NCBI GenBank assembly: GCA_028564675.1
Contig: JAOVVO010000096.1
Coordinates: 62,001 to 126,000 of the forward strand
Source of the DNA: Onchocerca lupi
Taxonomy: Eukaryota > Nematoda > Chromadorea > Rhabditida > Onchocercidae
DNA: 64,000 nt
Direction: 5' to 3'
The notes under the pieces are model-generated. The model was not told the origin of the DNA. It did not search any database and was given only the letters and a program-made list of their open reading frames with translations. The position numbers were made by a program, and so were the translations under genes. Each line of letters opens with the position of its first letter. Within the stretch, counting starts at the first letter, position 1. This document shows positions 25,298 through 40,200 of the stretch, in pieces.

Positions 25298-28200
25298 TAC
25301 CAATGTCACTTCCTTTCTCGTATCAAATGAGGTCATTTAGTGAGTTTATTTATAATTCAGCATTTGATCGTCCCTCTTTTGCTCTCTCTCTCTTTTTCTC
25401 TTCCCCTTATTTTCTATTCCTGTTTTGATGATTCTTTGCGGATTTCCTAAAGTTGTCATCAGTCATCAATTCAATGATGTGAACTCTAGTTGATCGAATT
25501 TATGGTAGAAGAACTGATCGGCTACTGCTTAAATCCGAAACATCCATTTTCAATCATCAACAATTCAAGTTTTTTCCTTTTCTTTTTTTTTTTTAAAGTG
25601 ACATTTAAAACTAACAGCAGATTTTATGGCGACCTTTTTTTTTTCTTTTTTTTTTCGTAAATTTTAAGATTTAAATTCACCATATGGGAAGACAATTTCA
25701 TCCATTATTGCAGAATGGACATAATTTTCCATTTCCTCATTTTCTCGTCTTTTTTGCCATGCCATCTAAGCAAGATGAAGAGATTAAAAATTCATAGATT
25801 TACTATTTTATGATCGTATTCGCTGTCCGAATTTCAATCTTTTCCTTAGCAGTGTAAAATTTTCCCATTCCTTCTGTTACCATTTTTTTCTTCTTTTTGA
25901 AATATGCTAAATTTCTTAACTTTACATATACAAGTTCTAAATTAAGAGATTTTTTAACGCAGTATAAGATTAACAAATTCTAATTTTCTTCTAGAAATAT
26001 TTTGATTGACCTGTGACCTGTGACATTTTCAGTGTCAACACTTTCTATTGTTTGATAGCACTTTGAAAGATGAATAACATATGTAAAATTTGCCACTATT
26101 AATATATAATCAATTTATTTAAAGAATTTTTTTTTCGAATTTTTTTCTTTTTTTTTTTTTTTTTTTTTTTTGCAGAAACATCAATGACGCATTATTGAAA
26201 TGCATTCTTGCAAAGAAAAACAAAACTTTTATTTTGTTTATGGATGATGAAATTTTGAATTTTAAATTTCATTTTGCTAAACATCTTCTAAACTTGTAAT
26301 ATAATTCCTGTTTTCACTGATGTCTTGAGATTGAAGTCTATTCGTTTTCTTTTGTTTATAAGCTTCTTATATTTTATTTATTCCATTCAGACATCCATAT
26401 TATACAAATTTATCCCTTTGACAAACTTGAATTTCGTCTAATATGAAACTGAAGAATTATAAATAAAGTTGGATTAAAATGAAATAAATTGAGATTCTTC
26501 GTTTCTGCCAATAACAATGGATTATTTTAATTTATTCTGACTAATTAAAATCCCCTACTTGAAAAAAATATATATTTATATACTTAAATAATCTTTCTAT
26601 TAGTCACAAGGCACCAATTATCAGTTATAAAAGGAATAATATAACCTCATAATTTTAAATTCTCGAAATTCGTCATCCATAAATTGAAAAAGTTTTTTTT
26701 ATAAGAAACCTTAAAGTATGATTAATTCTCGTTTTAATTGTTTTTTTTTGTTCCTCCTTGTTAAAAATGAAAGGATTTTCTATAGACATTATATAATTAT
26801 GATAACTTCTTCTAACTTATCATCACCATTCTTTATCAATTAAAAAATAATTTTGCTTGACTGATTTCAAAAATTTTTGTCACAAACTGCATTTAATGTT
26901 CTATACTGATATCATCTACTGGAGAATATAGCAGGAAGCATAGTCATTTCATAAAATTAAAATTTAATACATAAAATTTAATCAATATTTTATAGCATTA
27001 ATTGATTGTTTTATTTTATCATATCTTCGATATGATTGATTTTTGTTCAGAAATATCGTAAAAAAATTTTGGTAGACTTTTTGTTGTTAGAGAAAAATTT
27101 GATTGACTTTTTGAATTTTTGTGCCACATAGGAATAGCACACAAATTTCCTGAAGAATTTTTCTTCCTGGAAAATAAAACTTCCTTTTCAGGAATTTCTC
27201 ATACTTGACCGTTCGTGAACAAATTGATCAGAGAATTAATAATTTTGGTTGATGAAGTATGCTCCATCATAAGAATTTGATTTCCAGTAAATATTTGAAT
27301 AGAATTTAATTTGCAATCCAAGATTTTTAATTTAAGGTAAGTTGTTTCGATTTCGGTTGCTATAAAACATACATTAATTTTTTGTTCTTGTTTCACATTA
27401 TTTGCTGCCTAAATTCATTCATTTTCATATATATATACTTTTTCATATTAGACAAAAATCTTGAATTCGTACCATTTCTAGAATTCTCAAATTAATCGAC
27501 AGTGTGTTTTTTTTTTAATTTGAAACAAAAAAATTAATCACCAAACTATACTTTTTCGATTTCATGCATTTAAATTAAATTCAATCTTCTTTACCTTTGA
27601 TGTTGAAGATTCAATCCAAATTAGCACAAACACTTTGAATAGTTGTTGTTGATTATGATGATTCAAATAATTTCATCACTTTTCATTCAACTTATTTGAT
27701 GACTCAATTACTCCATAATCTTGACATTTAATTATGAATGCATGTCTCTTATGTTAACGATGATATTTATCATCGAAATTCCATCAACATTTTTACTTCT
27801 ATATCAATAGTTTAAAAATATTGCTTCAAGATTATAAAATTTGCAGGATTTGAATTAATGCATAATTCATTCCTATCTGAATTTTGATGTTTTTATTTTC
27901 AAAAAAATAGCTCGTAAATTGTGCAGAAAATATCAAAATATTAAATTATTTTCATTATTACTACTTATTATTATTTAGTATGATTGTTATTAATTATTCT
28001 AATATAGTAAACGATAACTAGCTGTAAAAACTGGGATGGTTTGTAACTATGAAAATTTAATCTGCTAAGCAGAAAGAAAGATGATAAATAACATGAAAAA
28101 AAAAAAAAAACAAATTAATAAAATTTATGTACGGCAATTTTAAATCGTTAAATCTTTATCGATATACATATAGCTGAATAATCTTCAGTATTAAAAAATG

Positions 28201-29347
28201 AATTCAAATTGTTCAATCATTATGTCCACTTTCAATTTTGCAGTCTTGAAATAGTTATCTTTGCTATCATCTTTTAAATCTTCCAAATTTCTTTTAATAA
28301 CTTTTAAATCTTTTAATAAAAAAAAGAGTTCTGTAAATCATTATTTAGCATTAGCACTATGATTAACGAGAAAAATGAAAAGATTTAAATGAACATAAGA
28401 CATGCTATTTCTTTATTTTTATGCTAATATTATTGTTGTTTTCAAAACCATTTCTTGCTGTCAATAATTATCAACCTTCTTTCGCTAACTATTATTAACA
28501 CTATTTATTATTTCCTTTCTACATGTCAAGCTCCTTTCGTTGAATTCATTTAACTTTTCATTCATCGGAGTAATTCGAGACTGAAGAAATAAATTTCAAG
28601 AATTCATAATTGCAGCAGTTCCATTTAAAATCTTGTATATATTCTGAAGATGTAAAATTATGAGTTTTATGTAAGTTATAAGCTTTTTTTTTTTAATACA
28701 CTTTAAATAAATTATAGCTTATAAAACGATACATGAATATTAGATAAGCAGTGCGAAAAATATACATGCTCTTTTTATTTCATTATTGATGATAAGGTGA
28801 TTGTTGGCTAGAGCGACGATAATTATGATTACGTGTGTTGTTAGTGTTGTTAACAATAATGAGTGTAATGGTAGTATAATGATTGATAACCCCTCCTTTT
28901 ATTATCATTACTGTCACTCCGTTATCGCTGTTGATAACAGTTGCTATAATCATCACTACCTTTCTATCCAACAATTATGATGACTATATGTACCAATTTT
29001 AATAAAAAAATAAAATGAGACCAATGCTACAATTATATTTAACATACGTTAGCTATGAGAAGGAAGCTGAAATACTAGATCATATAGTCGCTGGAGAAAA
29101 AGTGTTACGGTAATCATCGGAAATTTCAATTATGTATGGAGAAAAGGTATTACCGTAATCAACTTCATATATTATATATGCCCGAAAAAATTTGAGCATT
29201 ATGTTCCGCTAATGTTAACAAAATATACTCTTTCCATTCTCTTTCAATTACTCTATCTCTCTGATTATTTTACGTTCATAATTTATATCAATTATCATTT
29301 ATTTATATTCTGCAAACATGAATTCCAGTATTGAGGGAGTGAAAGAA

Positions 29348-29348
<1 letters not shown>

Positions 29349-29393
<45 letters not shown>
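29349..29393. repeat. Poly-A tract, about 45 nt
   Basis: Long A run in intergenic DNA, preceded by GTGAAAGAAC. It might be the tail of an old retroposed transcript, but no recognisable body lies upstream. Confidence 0.85.
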
Positions 29394-29399
<6 letters not shown>

Positions 29400-29780
29400 C
29401 ACAAGAGTAGTGGCAAGACATATTAGACATATCTTCTAAAGTCTATTAATCAAAAATTATTCATCACGCATTACATTATAAAAATAACTTTAAAACTAAC
29501 AGATGCCATTTAGTCCTATTTGTTTACCTTTCTTTACTCTTTTTCATTTTTACAATTCATGAATGATTTTATTTTATTTCATATTATCAATCCTTATGGT
29601 ATTAATGATTAATTTCAAGTTTAATGGATGGAGGAAGGAAAAGTTGAGAGAATGGTTTAGAGTGTTACAATTTGATAATTTTTTTTATTAAAATTATAGA
29701 TAATATTTTATTGTACAAATATCATTAGCACTTTCTCATCATTCATTATAACTCTCTCCACGATGACCGATATCACCATG

Positions 29781-30075
29781 ACGTATACGACCAATATAAA
29801 CATGAACGAATAACATGAAAAGACTATATAATCAATACAGACATGAACGAATGACGTAAAGAGAGACTGTACGATCAATTCAGATGTGGACGAATGACAT
29901 GAGGAGACTATATGATCAATAGAGACGTGAATAAATAACGGGGAAAGATTATATGATCAATTTAAACGTGAACAACAACGTGGAGAGACTATACGATCAA
30001 TATAGACGTGAAAGAATAACGTGAAAAAAGACTACAGACCAGTACAGACATAAATGAATGACGTGAAAAGACTTC
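29781..30075. repeat. 41-bp imperfect minisatellite, about 7 copies
   Basis: A degenerate unit with phrases GATCAAT, AGACGTGAACGAATAACG and GAGACTATAC recurs about every 41 bp. The clearest copies begin with GATCAAT at about 29,872, 29,913, 29,955 and 29,994. Copies differ by substitutions and small indels, so the array is old. It holds no open frame. Confidence 0.8.
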
Positions 30076-31234
30076 TGATAATAATACCAGACAATCTTTT
30101 ACAAATTTTATGTTAATAGCAACACGCCAATTTATTCTCTTACCTGCCGCTTTAATAAAATATGATTAACAATCTCGATATTCAGTGAGTCCGAACAATT
30201 TATTCTATAAAATTCATTTACGGCATACGATGGGGACGGTTTAATTGTTGATAGATGTTTGGAAGAGATTGTGTTTGGTTTACAACAGTTTTTTTTTTTT
30301 TCTTTAAAATCTAATCGTAAAAAGGAGGCTTACAAAATAAGTCTGATGTAACATTGTAGTATATTATTCATTAATAATGAACGGATGATAGTCATTTTCA
30401 CGTAAGTGTAGCTTACGTAACATATAACTTCAGGTAATTCACGAAATTAAGCAAACACTGATTAGGTTAATTGATTGATTTACCATTATTGTTTGGTCAT
30501 GAGCTAAGCATTAAAATAAAAACAAAATATATAAATTAACATCACATGTATTTGATAAAAATATATAGGTAATTTTTATAATTTGATTTGTTTTCATGTT
30601 TTTGCATTACGTTGAATATTTATGTAATATTTATTTATTGGGATGTCTTTGTTTTATTTTATTTAATAGTTTTTTTATTACAGGAGCATTTGGCAGTTTA
30701 TTTCTAAGTGTCTTTATTTCTTTTGATCATTATCATATCATTTTGCTTTTTAATGAACCGAGACTTTTGTCATTTGTTCAACTCGATTTTATCTTCATTA
30801 TTTGCGTTGTACATTATCGCATTTGCTTAAAATTGAAATTTCACGGAATAAATTGCAAATATTTCGATTAAGAGAAATTAGCGGTAACTTTTTATTACTT
30901 TAAAATAACGACTTTCATTACTGATTGCCTATTTCCTTTCCTCTCGGTCGGTTATCACATCATTTGTTAATTTCAATATTGTTAACGAATTAAACATAAT
31001 CCATCGTTTCACTGCTCTGATTAATTATTGATTTAGTGTTGGAATCATTGGAATCAAATAGAAGGATATTAAAGCGAAAATTTACTCTATTAATTACAAG
31101 TGCTCTAACTCTATTATTATTGAAAGTGTGGAAAGTCAAAAGTGGCCATTATTACGAACGGTGACGAAACAATATTGACATCGAAAAGTAAAAGGCGGAA
31201 GAAGTACTAATAGCACTGCAAAGAAGCGGACGGT

Positions 31235-34200
31235 ATGACTGCGGCCACATTAGGTTACACAATAGTCATCTGTGGCAGTAGTGATGATCCGCAACATAGG
31301 TATCGAGGACGAATCGAAAAGTTAGTTCAGTTCTTCTTGTTACAATCTGTTATTCATTACAATATTTCTACTGATCGTTATGGACTTTAAATGTGCAAAT
31401 AAATTACTTTATTTGAAAAATTGTCAGTGTATCGACGTATCCTTCAAATTTTTTCAAATAAAATATGAAGTTAATGAACCATTAAAAGAATTTTTAATTT
31501 GTGGTAAATTGGATTTTGTCGTAGGACATTATGAGAAGAAAGAATGTAACTGATAAATTCGGCTCTGTATGGATACTTTAATTTCGTTTTTAATCTTGGC
31601 CATCCCTTTATATTATTCAAAAAAACAAAAATGGTCGTGTCATTCGTTCAGTTTGGAGAATCGTAGTTTTAGTCATTTTATCCAACTTTTCTGCATTTCT
31701 TTTTTTTTCCTGCTAAAAAGCTGGAACACAAATCCTGAATGATTTATTTTCTTAACTTAATGCTTCTTAAAATTTATTACCGTCGATATGCACAGTTGAA
31801 AATGATTGAAAGGATTATTTCACTCAGGTTTGAAAGTATTGAATAACTACAGATGAATTGCTTAACATTTTCAATAGCCGATAGCATAATCTGGAAATAA
31901 TTAATATCACTTTCTTATGATCATAATTTCTCACTTCTTTAATATGAATTCGAAAAGAAATATTCACTTAGTTCCCTATTTTATGGTACTTTTGCACTGA
32001 AATGTTTGCTACTGTATCATATCTTCGAATTATTGCAGAGTCAAGTTTGGAGTACCGATTGAGGAAGCCTTTGTTCACGATATCCCTGCTACTTTATTAG
32101 TAAGTAATCAAGCTATATTTTTAACGGCTATATGTTGCAGAATATATTCAACAAATAGAAACAAATTATTTTTATTGAATAACTATATTATTTATTATCC
32201 TATATTATTGAATAACTATATTGTTTTTTATTGAATAACTATATTATTTATTATCCTATTAATAACTATACTATTTATTATTATTTTTATTGAATAACTA
32301 TATTATTTATTAGCTATATTATTTATTATCCTTAACTTACTGAAGTCTCTTATATTACTTATTGAAATGAGTTCAACCATTGTGATTGATTATTGCTTGA
32401 TAAAATCCCGGTAGAGAGAGAAAAATGGGTAGAAACAAATCCTTAGATCTTGTCGTGTTCAAATGAGTTATTTTTACTGTTCAGGATTTTGAGCTCAGTA
32501 GAAGAGCTTTTGTTGAAAAAAGATATTCTTTCAAACCCACTATCATTCAATGGATAAATGTAAAATTTTTTCAGCTAAGCTTCTTTACAGGTATTGCTAT
32601 TAAAAGTACATAAAGATGGTCCCAGTAAGAAGGATATCTGGCGTGCACCGGGTAATCAAGCTCAAGTTCGAAAACTTTCACATATCATGCAGCACGGCAG
32701 GCTTGTAAATATTGACAATTTTAGTGTTTATACTGCTGCATCTGTTATCAAAGTGAGTTGTGTGCATTTTATTTTTATGTGTGCTATTATTAAAAGATTT
32801 ACTTCTTAGACTGGCTTTGCATGTTGTCATTTTTAATCAGTGTTTGTGGTGTGCTAATATTCATTAAGCCAGTGAATGTCTTTTCATTGACAGCTCTTTT
32901 TTATGACGTATTTTTTCGTCCTTTGCTTCGTATTACCTTATTCCTTCTGATTTTGTTGGTTAATTATGTTCGGCTGAAAATGGTCACTTAGACATAAAAT
33001 AAATTCATCTGCAAGTTGTGTGGTTCAAGCATAGATCTGAATTCAAATGCAGGGTAATATTAAGGATATGATTTAATTCTGTTAAGAGCAACAATATGTG
33101 TATTAAATTGATTATTTGTTATTGTTTCCTTTATTATTGTTGATTAAGTATTTGCAATTTTTTTATTTCTTATATTTTAGAAGTTTTTATCGAAATTGCC
33201 TGGTGGGATATTTGGCCTCGAGAATGAACAGAAACTTTTTGATTTGTATAATATTTCATCAGATCTAGAATTGCAGAGACAATCGTTTTGTCGGTGAATT
33301 TCATTTAATATTGAAAAATTTCTATGATACTTATCGATTCTTTACTTTTTCGTTATTTCTAATTCAAAAAAATTGGATGATTTCGTACTTCTGAGAGTGT
33401 TGGCTAGTGGTAGAATATTACGAATCAAACGAGTTTGCTTACTAAGCATAACAAATGTTTTTTGCACTACTGATATTCATCTTTTTATCTGTAATCTTTG
33501 TGGGAGTGTGCTCTTTTTGCACTTTTATTATATTCGAATTCAATATGAAAGTTAAGTGAATTGCAATTTCAGAATAATAAGCAATTTACCGATTCCGTCA
33601 CAGCATTTACTTGTATTACTATTTGGCACTTTTTATATGATCTCAGAATCGGCCGATTTATTTGGCTCAAGGATGACAACGGAAGCTCTTGGAATTTCTG
33701 TAGCGCCTTCACTTTTCCATTCGTGTATTCATGATGGACAGCGAGTTCGTATACTTAATATTTTATATGATTTTACGTACAGTTGATTTATAAAAGCTTG
33801 ATTTATAGAAGTCGTAGTTTAGATGGATATATCTTGCACTATATTGATTACGATGAATTTCAATCTGGGTTCCATTATAATTCTCTTAACAGAAAGGTTG
33901 TGATAGTGAAGATCTAGAATGCTTTTTTTTTTATGGTATTAGAAGTTGTGCTGTCTATCATTACAAAATTAAAATCCCTGTAAGCTAGATTATGATACAA
34001 ATTAATTTGACGAATCCAGCATTTTTCTTTTTCGAACATGTTTGCTCGTTTTTTTAAGGCGAAGATAGAAGACGTAATGCGATTTAAAATTGCTTCTGAA
34101 ATTATCTCACGAATCATTGAAAATTTTGGTTATGTAAGTCTCTTTCCACGAGAAAATTACGAATATTATGCGCGTATAACTGGACGAACACTACGATTTG

Positions 34201-37200
34201 ATGAAAATGATTCACAACTACGATTCGTTGCACCAGCTAGTAAGTTATTTTATTTCGTCAATTTAAAATCTGAAAATTATTAGAAAGACATTGTTTCACT
34301 GCTAAAAGAATGTTTTTTTCTTTTTTTTTTGATAATTAGTAGTTCACTTTTTAGCAGTCAATTTTTCGGGTTAAAATTATTTTCAATTTAAAATTTAGAA
34401 ATATTCTAACGATATTCTAGGCTGATAGACTGAATCAAAAATAGTATTTATATATTCCTTCAGGATAGTGAGAATTTTTCTGATCGGAATTAAATTTTTA
34501 CCCTTCATAATAAGCAACTATCGCTAACAAAAATAAAATTACACATCTGTATAGTAATTAATTTGATACTAGTTTTGTAAGTTCTCTATGATGATACTTC
34601 TTTGTATGAATGAGTATGGCATGTCATAGGTATCATATTCGATTTATTCCAAGAGATAAGATATAAAAAAAGTTCAACTAAAATATTTGGGAGGAAGATC
34701 TTTGTACGGAAAATTATAAATTAGCCACAAAAATAGCTGGTCGCATCTTGATTATGATGGGGCATCTAAAGAACTTATTTGAATTTGAATTTTTTTGAAG
34801 CTGTATTGGATTTTTTATTTGTACTGCTTTTAATTTATTTATTCCGTACTGCTTGGTTTATTGGAGTTAACTAATATCTTTGGCACTTGATTACTAAATT
34901 TAAGGCTTAAATATTTGCTGCTAATTATAAATTTTATTGTTGAAAATAATTTAATATCTCTTGATGATGAAATTTTGCTTGTTGCTGCTTAAATATAATA
35001 ACTGGGTATCTTAGTAACTGAATATTTTTAATAGATTTGAATAGACTTTCGTACATTATAAACAGTTATTCACTAATTCTTCAATTTCATAAAAAAAATT
35101 TTTATTGTTCTTCCATAAAATGTTTCGGTGAGTCTTCCGAGGAGGCTTCCAAATAACCAGGTCTAGTTAGTTATGGCATTAGAAAATTTTCTGATTGAAT
35201 TATGGGATTTTATTTGCAAATGTGTTTGGGATTTTCTATTAAAATTCTTCTTTCTATTTTTGGGATATTTTCGTGATAAAAATATGTCTTAATTTGCAGA
35301 ATGTCTTATCTTTATAATGTTGCTTTTTGTCTGCTTGATTTTTTATTTTAGATGTATTCGATTGGCCAGTATCATCATCACCCACTACCTATTCAATTAT
35401 GTCCGTCCGATGTGCTGGAGGTTATTCGATGGGTAGCGTTGCAGCAGCCGATCGCATTATCTCTAATTGTGGTAGGCACTCCGATCATCATCAACAGCAA
35501 TATCTTCAAAATATGATCAAAAATTTTTCAGTGTGGGCTGCTAATAGAACTGATTGTGTAAGAAATAGGGGAGAAACAAGAAAATTTAACGGTAATGGTG
35601 ATATAAGAACATTGCACCATCCTACTGAGAGACATTATTTTTCTGTTGATACTGGTATGGATAATCATGAATTTGAACCCAGTCTATTAACATCCACTAC
35701 AAGTCTTCAACCCCAGCAGCGAATCAATGGTTATCCGTATACGGCGATATCCGATTGTAGACGAGCATTTTTCGGGACTGGATCTCAGCATATCACTGTT
35801 GAAACGATCGCTAGTGATGAATTGATATCCAAAAACGAGGAATCGGTTTCGCCACTATCATAGCCAAATTGCCACTGCATTTTCAAATGAACACTTACCG
35901 CTACTAAATCATCTGAGAAAACTCGGATCTCGACAATTTTGAGTTTGGAATTGTTCGACGTGGAAAATTATGATTTATTTTTAAGGAAGCTACTGATCTA
36001 ACATCATCATCGTCATATCAATCTTCAGTAACCATTTCCTACATTCTTGTTTAACTTTCGGTGCAAAAATAACAGCCATGCATGAAGTAGGAAAAAATAA
36101 AAACTTCTATATGTTATGACATGTAATTCTACCGAAAAATAACTGCTTATTATTAACTGCATAATATTTACTGACTATAGAAAAAGTTGGTTTTTATTTT
36201 TTTTAGAATTAAATTTGAGTCTTAGTTTACTGTGTGGAAAAATTGACTAAATTTTGATAACGATTGGTAACGACTATGATTATCTGCGACAGAGATCAGT
36301 TCCTTTCCTTCAGTTATTGCCCTTTCGTTATTGTGAATACGGAAATAACGCATGTCCAACTTAATAAATGTGAATGAGACTTAAAATTGTTGGGATCGCG
36401 CTGCTAAGGTGGTATTGCTGCTATTGATTGTCCCTCAAAAAGATAAAGGAAAAATAAGGAAAAGGAAAGCGAGGTCATTCCTTTTAGAAACGATTGAAAA
36501 TCTTTAAAAAGGGCATGTTTTAGAATTTTCATGATGATTACCATGATTTTTTATTCTTTGATCTGAATCTCTTTCACTTTGAATTTCAATTGATTTAGAT
36601 TTATTCGTTTATTATTGATTACAATTTAAAAATTAAATGTAGCGATTTTAACGTCATCACGGTCATTTAACAATCGTTCGTTCGCTCAAATGAGTTGCAT
36701 TATATTATTTGCTTTACTTGTGTTTGTTTTGCTTCATTTTTTATTCCTTGGTTTCATTTTTCATTTTTAAATCTATTTAAGAATATCTTGACCTCAACAA
36801 ACAAATCTTTCTCTATTTTCAGATCTACTTCTAATGTATTTTCAAATATTTCTTCGATGACAGTTTAATCAATTTCATGTCTGATTGTGCTACTTGTTTA
36901 AATAAATGAGTTTTAACATTTCCTTTTTTGTAATCATTTTTGTACTAATGGACAGTTTTGGATGTAATGTATACAGTTAAATGTGAGCTATATGAATTTG
37001 AATTGTTCATTCCTCATCTTGCTTCATTTATGATTTGTAGAAAAAGAACTATTTAGATGTTCTAACGATTTGTAATTATAGAATGATTTATGATTAGTTC
37101 AATTGAATTTTCATCGATGGCTAAGTTTTACTCAAACTTATTGATAAACTCTTTTTTTTTCGTTTTTATTAGGTATATTAATTTAAAAGACCCAAATAAT

Positions 37201-40200
37201 TGTGTAATCGGTATATCTAAATTGTGAATTTAAAAAAACCCGTACACTTATAATTACGAACTTTTTGATACTTACAAAACCAATGTTTGATTTCAGATAA
37301 GAAATAAAGAGCCTATCAGAGGAAATGTATAGTGTATAGATCATAGAATAATGCTGAATATCTCGTTCACCTTATAAATTTTTTTTTTTTTTTAGAATAA
37401 TATATTGGGATCTGTTTGAAAAATTCACTCAGTAGTTCTAAATACATTTTCATTAAGCAAATTTTTGTCTTATCATTGCAATATCACGCTAAACAAATTG
37501 TCGTCTTGTCATTGCAATATTTGAATTACATAAAATACATTCCATGTGAGTTAACGATACTGTTTTACCACAACGATTATTCAGAATATAGGTGCAAAGG
37601 TGGCTTTTTTTTTACATGCCCATTTCTGTCTTGCTTTCATTTTCATTAAATTTAATTCTGTATTCAATTTTTTAATTATATGTTATGTTATCATTTCTTT
37701 TCGATACATTTTCAGTGTTGTTTATCATCTTTGAATTAGATATAGTCTTCGCTCTGCTGCCCACTTGTAAAATTTATCCTCCTTTCTTTTAGGCATATTT
37801 CATTTCATATTCATCATTGTAAAGCTTTATGACTTCGATCATTCAAGATAATTTTCTGACAAATATTTTCTATATTTTGGTATTTGCACATATCCAAAAT
37901 TTTCACTTATAATTTTCTTCTAATTTTTTTCATAACTTTAACATATTGTTCTTTCAATATACCTGACACTGAACACTGCTCAGAAATGATTATTCTTTAT
38001 TCGAAAAGGAACCAATCAATAAAATATATAATATAATACAACTTGCAATTTGTAATTGTTTACTTGATGATTGATTAATAGAATATTAGTTTTTATATTG
38101 TGATAAAGTCCCAAGTTAATCTTGGAGCTCTATAGCCTGAGTTATATGATGATATAGATTGAAGATTAGCTCTTTGCTTTCTTCTTACTTTCTTCCCAGT
38201 ATTTCTGCGAATTGTCACAAATAAACGATAATAAGTGTAAGCTTAATTAATGAGTGAAAAGTAATATTTCTTCCATTTTTTACTTGGGTAAATAAGTTCA
38301 TGATAGCCATGTTTAGTATTTTTAAGAGCAATGAGAAGGCTTAAGCATTATATGTCGGTTCTATCAGAATATCAGGATAGAAAAACGATTAAGAGAAACG
38401 TGATAGAGAATGAACTGGGAAAAAAAATACAAGAAACATTGATTAGTCGATTGACATTTCATTGGAGCCAAGCTTATTACTCGACGAAAATGTTGCTTTT
38501 TGTATGATATTTGAAAGTTTTGTGTTTTTTTTATTCATTTTGGATATGTTGGTTTTATCAGCAGAACTGACGTATGAATATATCAATAACAGTCGGGCGA
38601 GAAATTCAAAATTAGTAATTTTTTATTAATTTTTAAACCAGGTATTTCTCATTACACCAGAAATTGGCGATCTTTGACCTTCGATAAGTATCGAATGTGC
38701 TGCTTTCAAAAAAGTTGAAGCTTAAAAATGAATTATAATTCGATAATATTTTGAAATAAATAGCAGTAATATTTTAAAGCCAAAAAAATTTTATAATCTT
38801 TCATTTAACAGTTATGCCGGAATCGTGCAGTCAACCTGATGTGGTACTCATGAGTGTTGATGGTTCTGATGATAAAGGTGTAGTGGAGCGAAATTATCGT
38901 TTATGTCCTCCTCGACAATTTCAATCAGCAAGTCATCATGAATTGGTAAACAAACGGTTAAGTAGCTCGGCTGGAGAGGTATATATATTTTACTATTCAT
39001 TGCTAAATTGCTTATTTACATCATTTAGGGAATATATATTTGTTGGTTAAATTATTAAAAAGTTTTTGTTTTGGAAGATGAATAAGTTTCTTTCATAATG
39101 CGTTATAGATTAATAATCACGATTTTACATATAATAGTTTCACTCTTTAAAATTCTTTTTTTTTTTTTAAATCTTTTGATTTGATTTTTAACAAACTTCC
39201 TTCTTAATAGAAATTTTCAAACTTGGAAATAAGCCATGCTTGCAGCAAATAATACAAGATTATTCCTGAAATTTTGATAGCACTCATTGAGTTTTAATCA
39301 AATATCTTCGAAATATTCGCTTCTATTTTCTTCGATGATCACAGCTGCAATTCCTTCTAAATGCTTCCTTTCTTCATATGGTCATAATTTCACTTCAGGA
39401 ATAATTCTTTGTTCTTTGATATTATTTTATATTAGTTTAAGGTTCAAATTCCACACAGTGATGATGATGAAAAATATTATTTGAATGCATTCCATAGTGT
39501 CGGATTACTCGAAAGTACGCATTCACTTACCTATCTTGAATGGGTACATGAAAGACAAACAAGACGTATGCTTACACGATCCGAATGGTTAGTATACTTT
39601 TCCATAATTCTTGAGTACTTATTAATCATTTCGATATTAGAATAGAAATTGTCATACTGTTCTCATAGAATGTTTATTGATATTAAGTCAAAAAATTCAT
39701 TAAAATTGTTTCCATAGAAACAATGTAGCATATATATATATTAGCTAAAATACGTTTCTCTCTAATTTACATGAATTAATTTCGGGATTCCTCATATTTT
39801 CATGGAAATGAAATTAATTGCTTCATTTTTAGGTTCCTTTTGCCTGCAGAATCAGCAAAAGATAGTGGCACATCACAGCTAAATACTTCTCTGTTTTCCT
39901 CCACCAATCTACTTCAAACGCATTCAAAATTTGATAATTCAGCCGTAAGTTCATCCGATGGACGTATTGGAAGTTCGGATAATACCAATGAATGCCTTAT
40001 TAATCTTACTCCAGAACTATCTTTATCGGTAAGAATCATATACAAATAATGAATATTATCAGCATGTGCTCTGTAGCTTCTAATAAATATATTGCAAAAT
40101 AATTTCTCTTAAATTTTTACGAAATTGTCAGTCATCATCACCAAAAATTAAAAAACGTAGTCGTAATTTACCAAAAAAGTTCCATGCTTTTGTAGAAATC

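Larger units (their letters stand above)
11299..31234. other. 20-kb gene-poor region
   Basis: AT-rich DNA between the pseudokinase and the RhoGAP gene. I can support no complete gene. It holds a decayed Arg/Gln-rich ORF (12411-12884), homopolymer tracts (18780-18813, 26151-26171, 29349-29393), a TCA/TTA microsatellite (25217-25297) and a 41-bp minisatellite (29781-30075). Isolated coding-like pieces include an open frame ending near 15,990 that contains LKKAREESREREIQ (plus), a 99-codon frame at 22438-22737 (minus) with no recognised domain, a piece ending at a GTAAGT donor near 23,399 (plus), and a short piece after a TTTACAG acceptor at 20,207-20,286 (plus) ending in a stop. They might be exons of an unrecognised long-intron gene or chance. 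Confidence 0.45.

Noticed and set aside
25216..25428. Ser/Leu-rich 70-codon frame
   Set aside because: It is the translation of a TCA/TTA microsatellite and T-rich flank; no independent coding evidence.
40132..40195. Possible extra RhoGAP exon after GTCAG at 40131
   Set aside because: Reading on from this acceptor hits a stop in frame; using the TTTTGTAG acceptor at 40195 instead keeps the frame and the following coding block.
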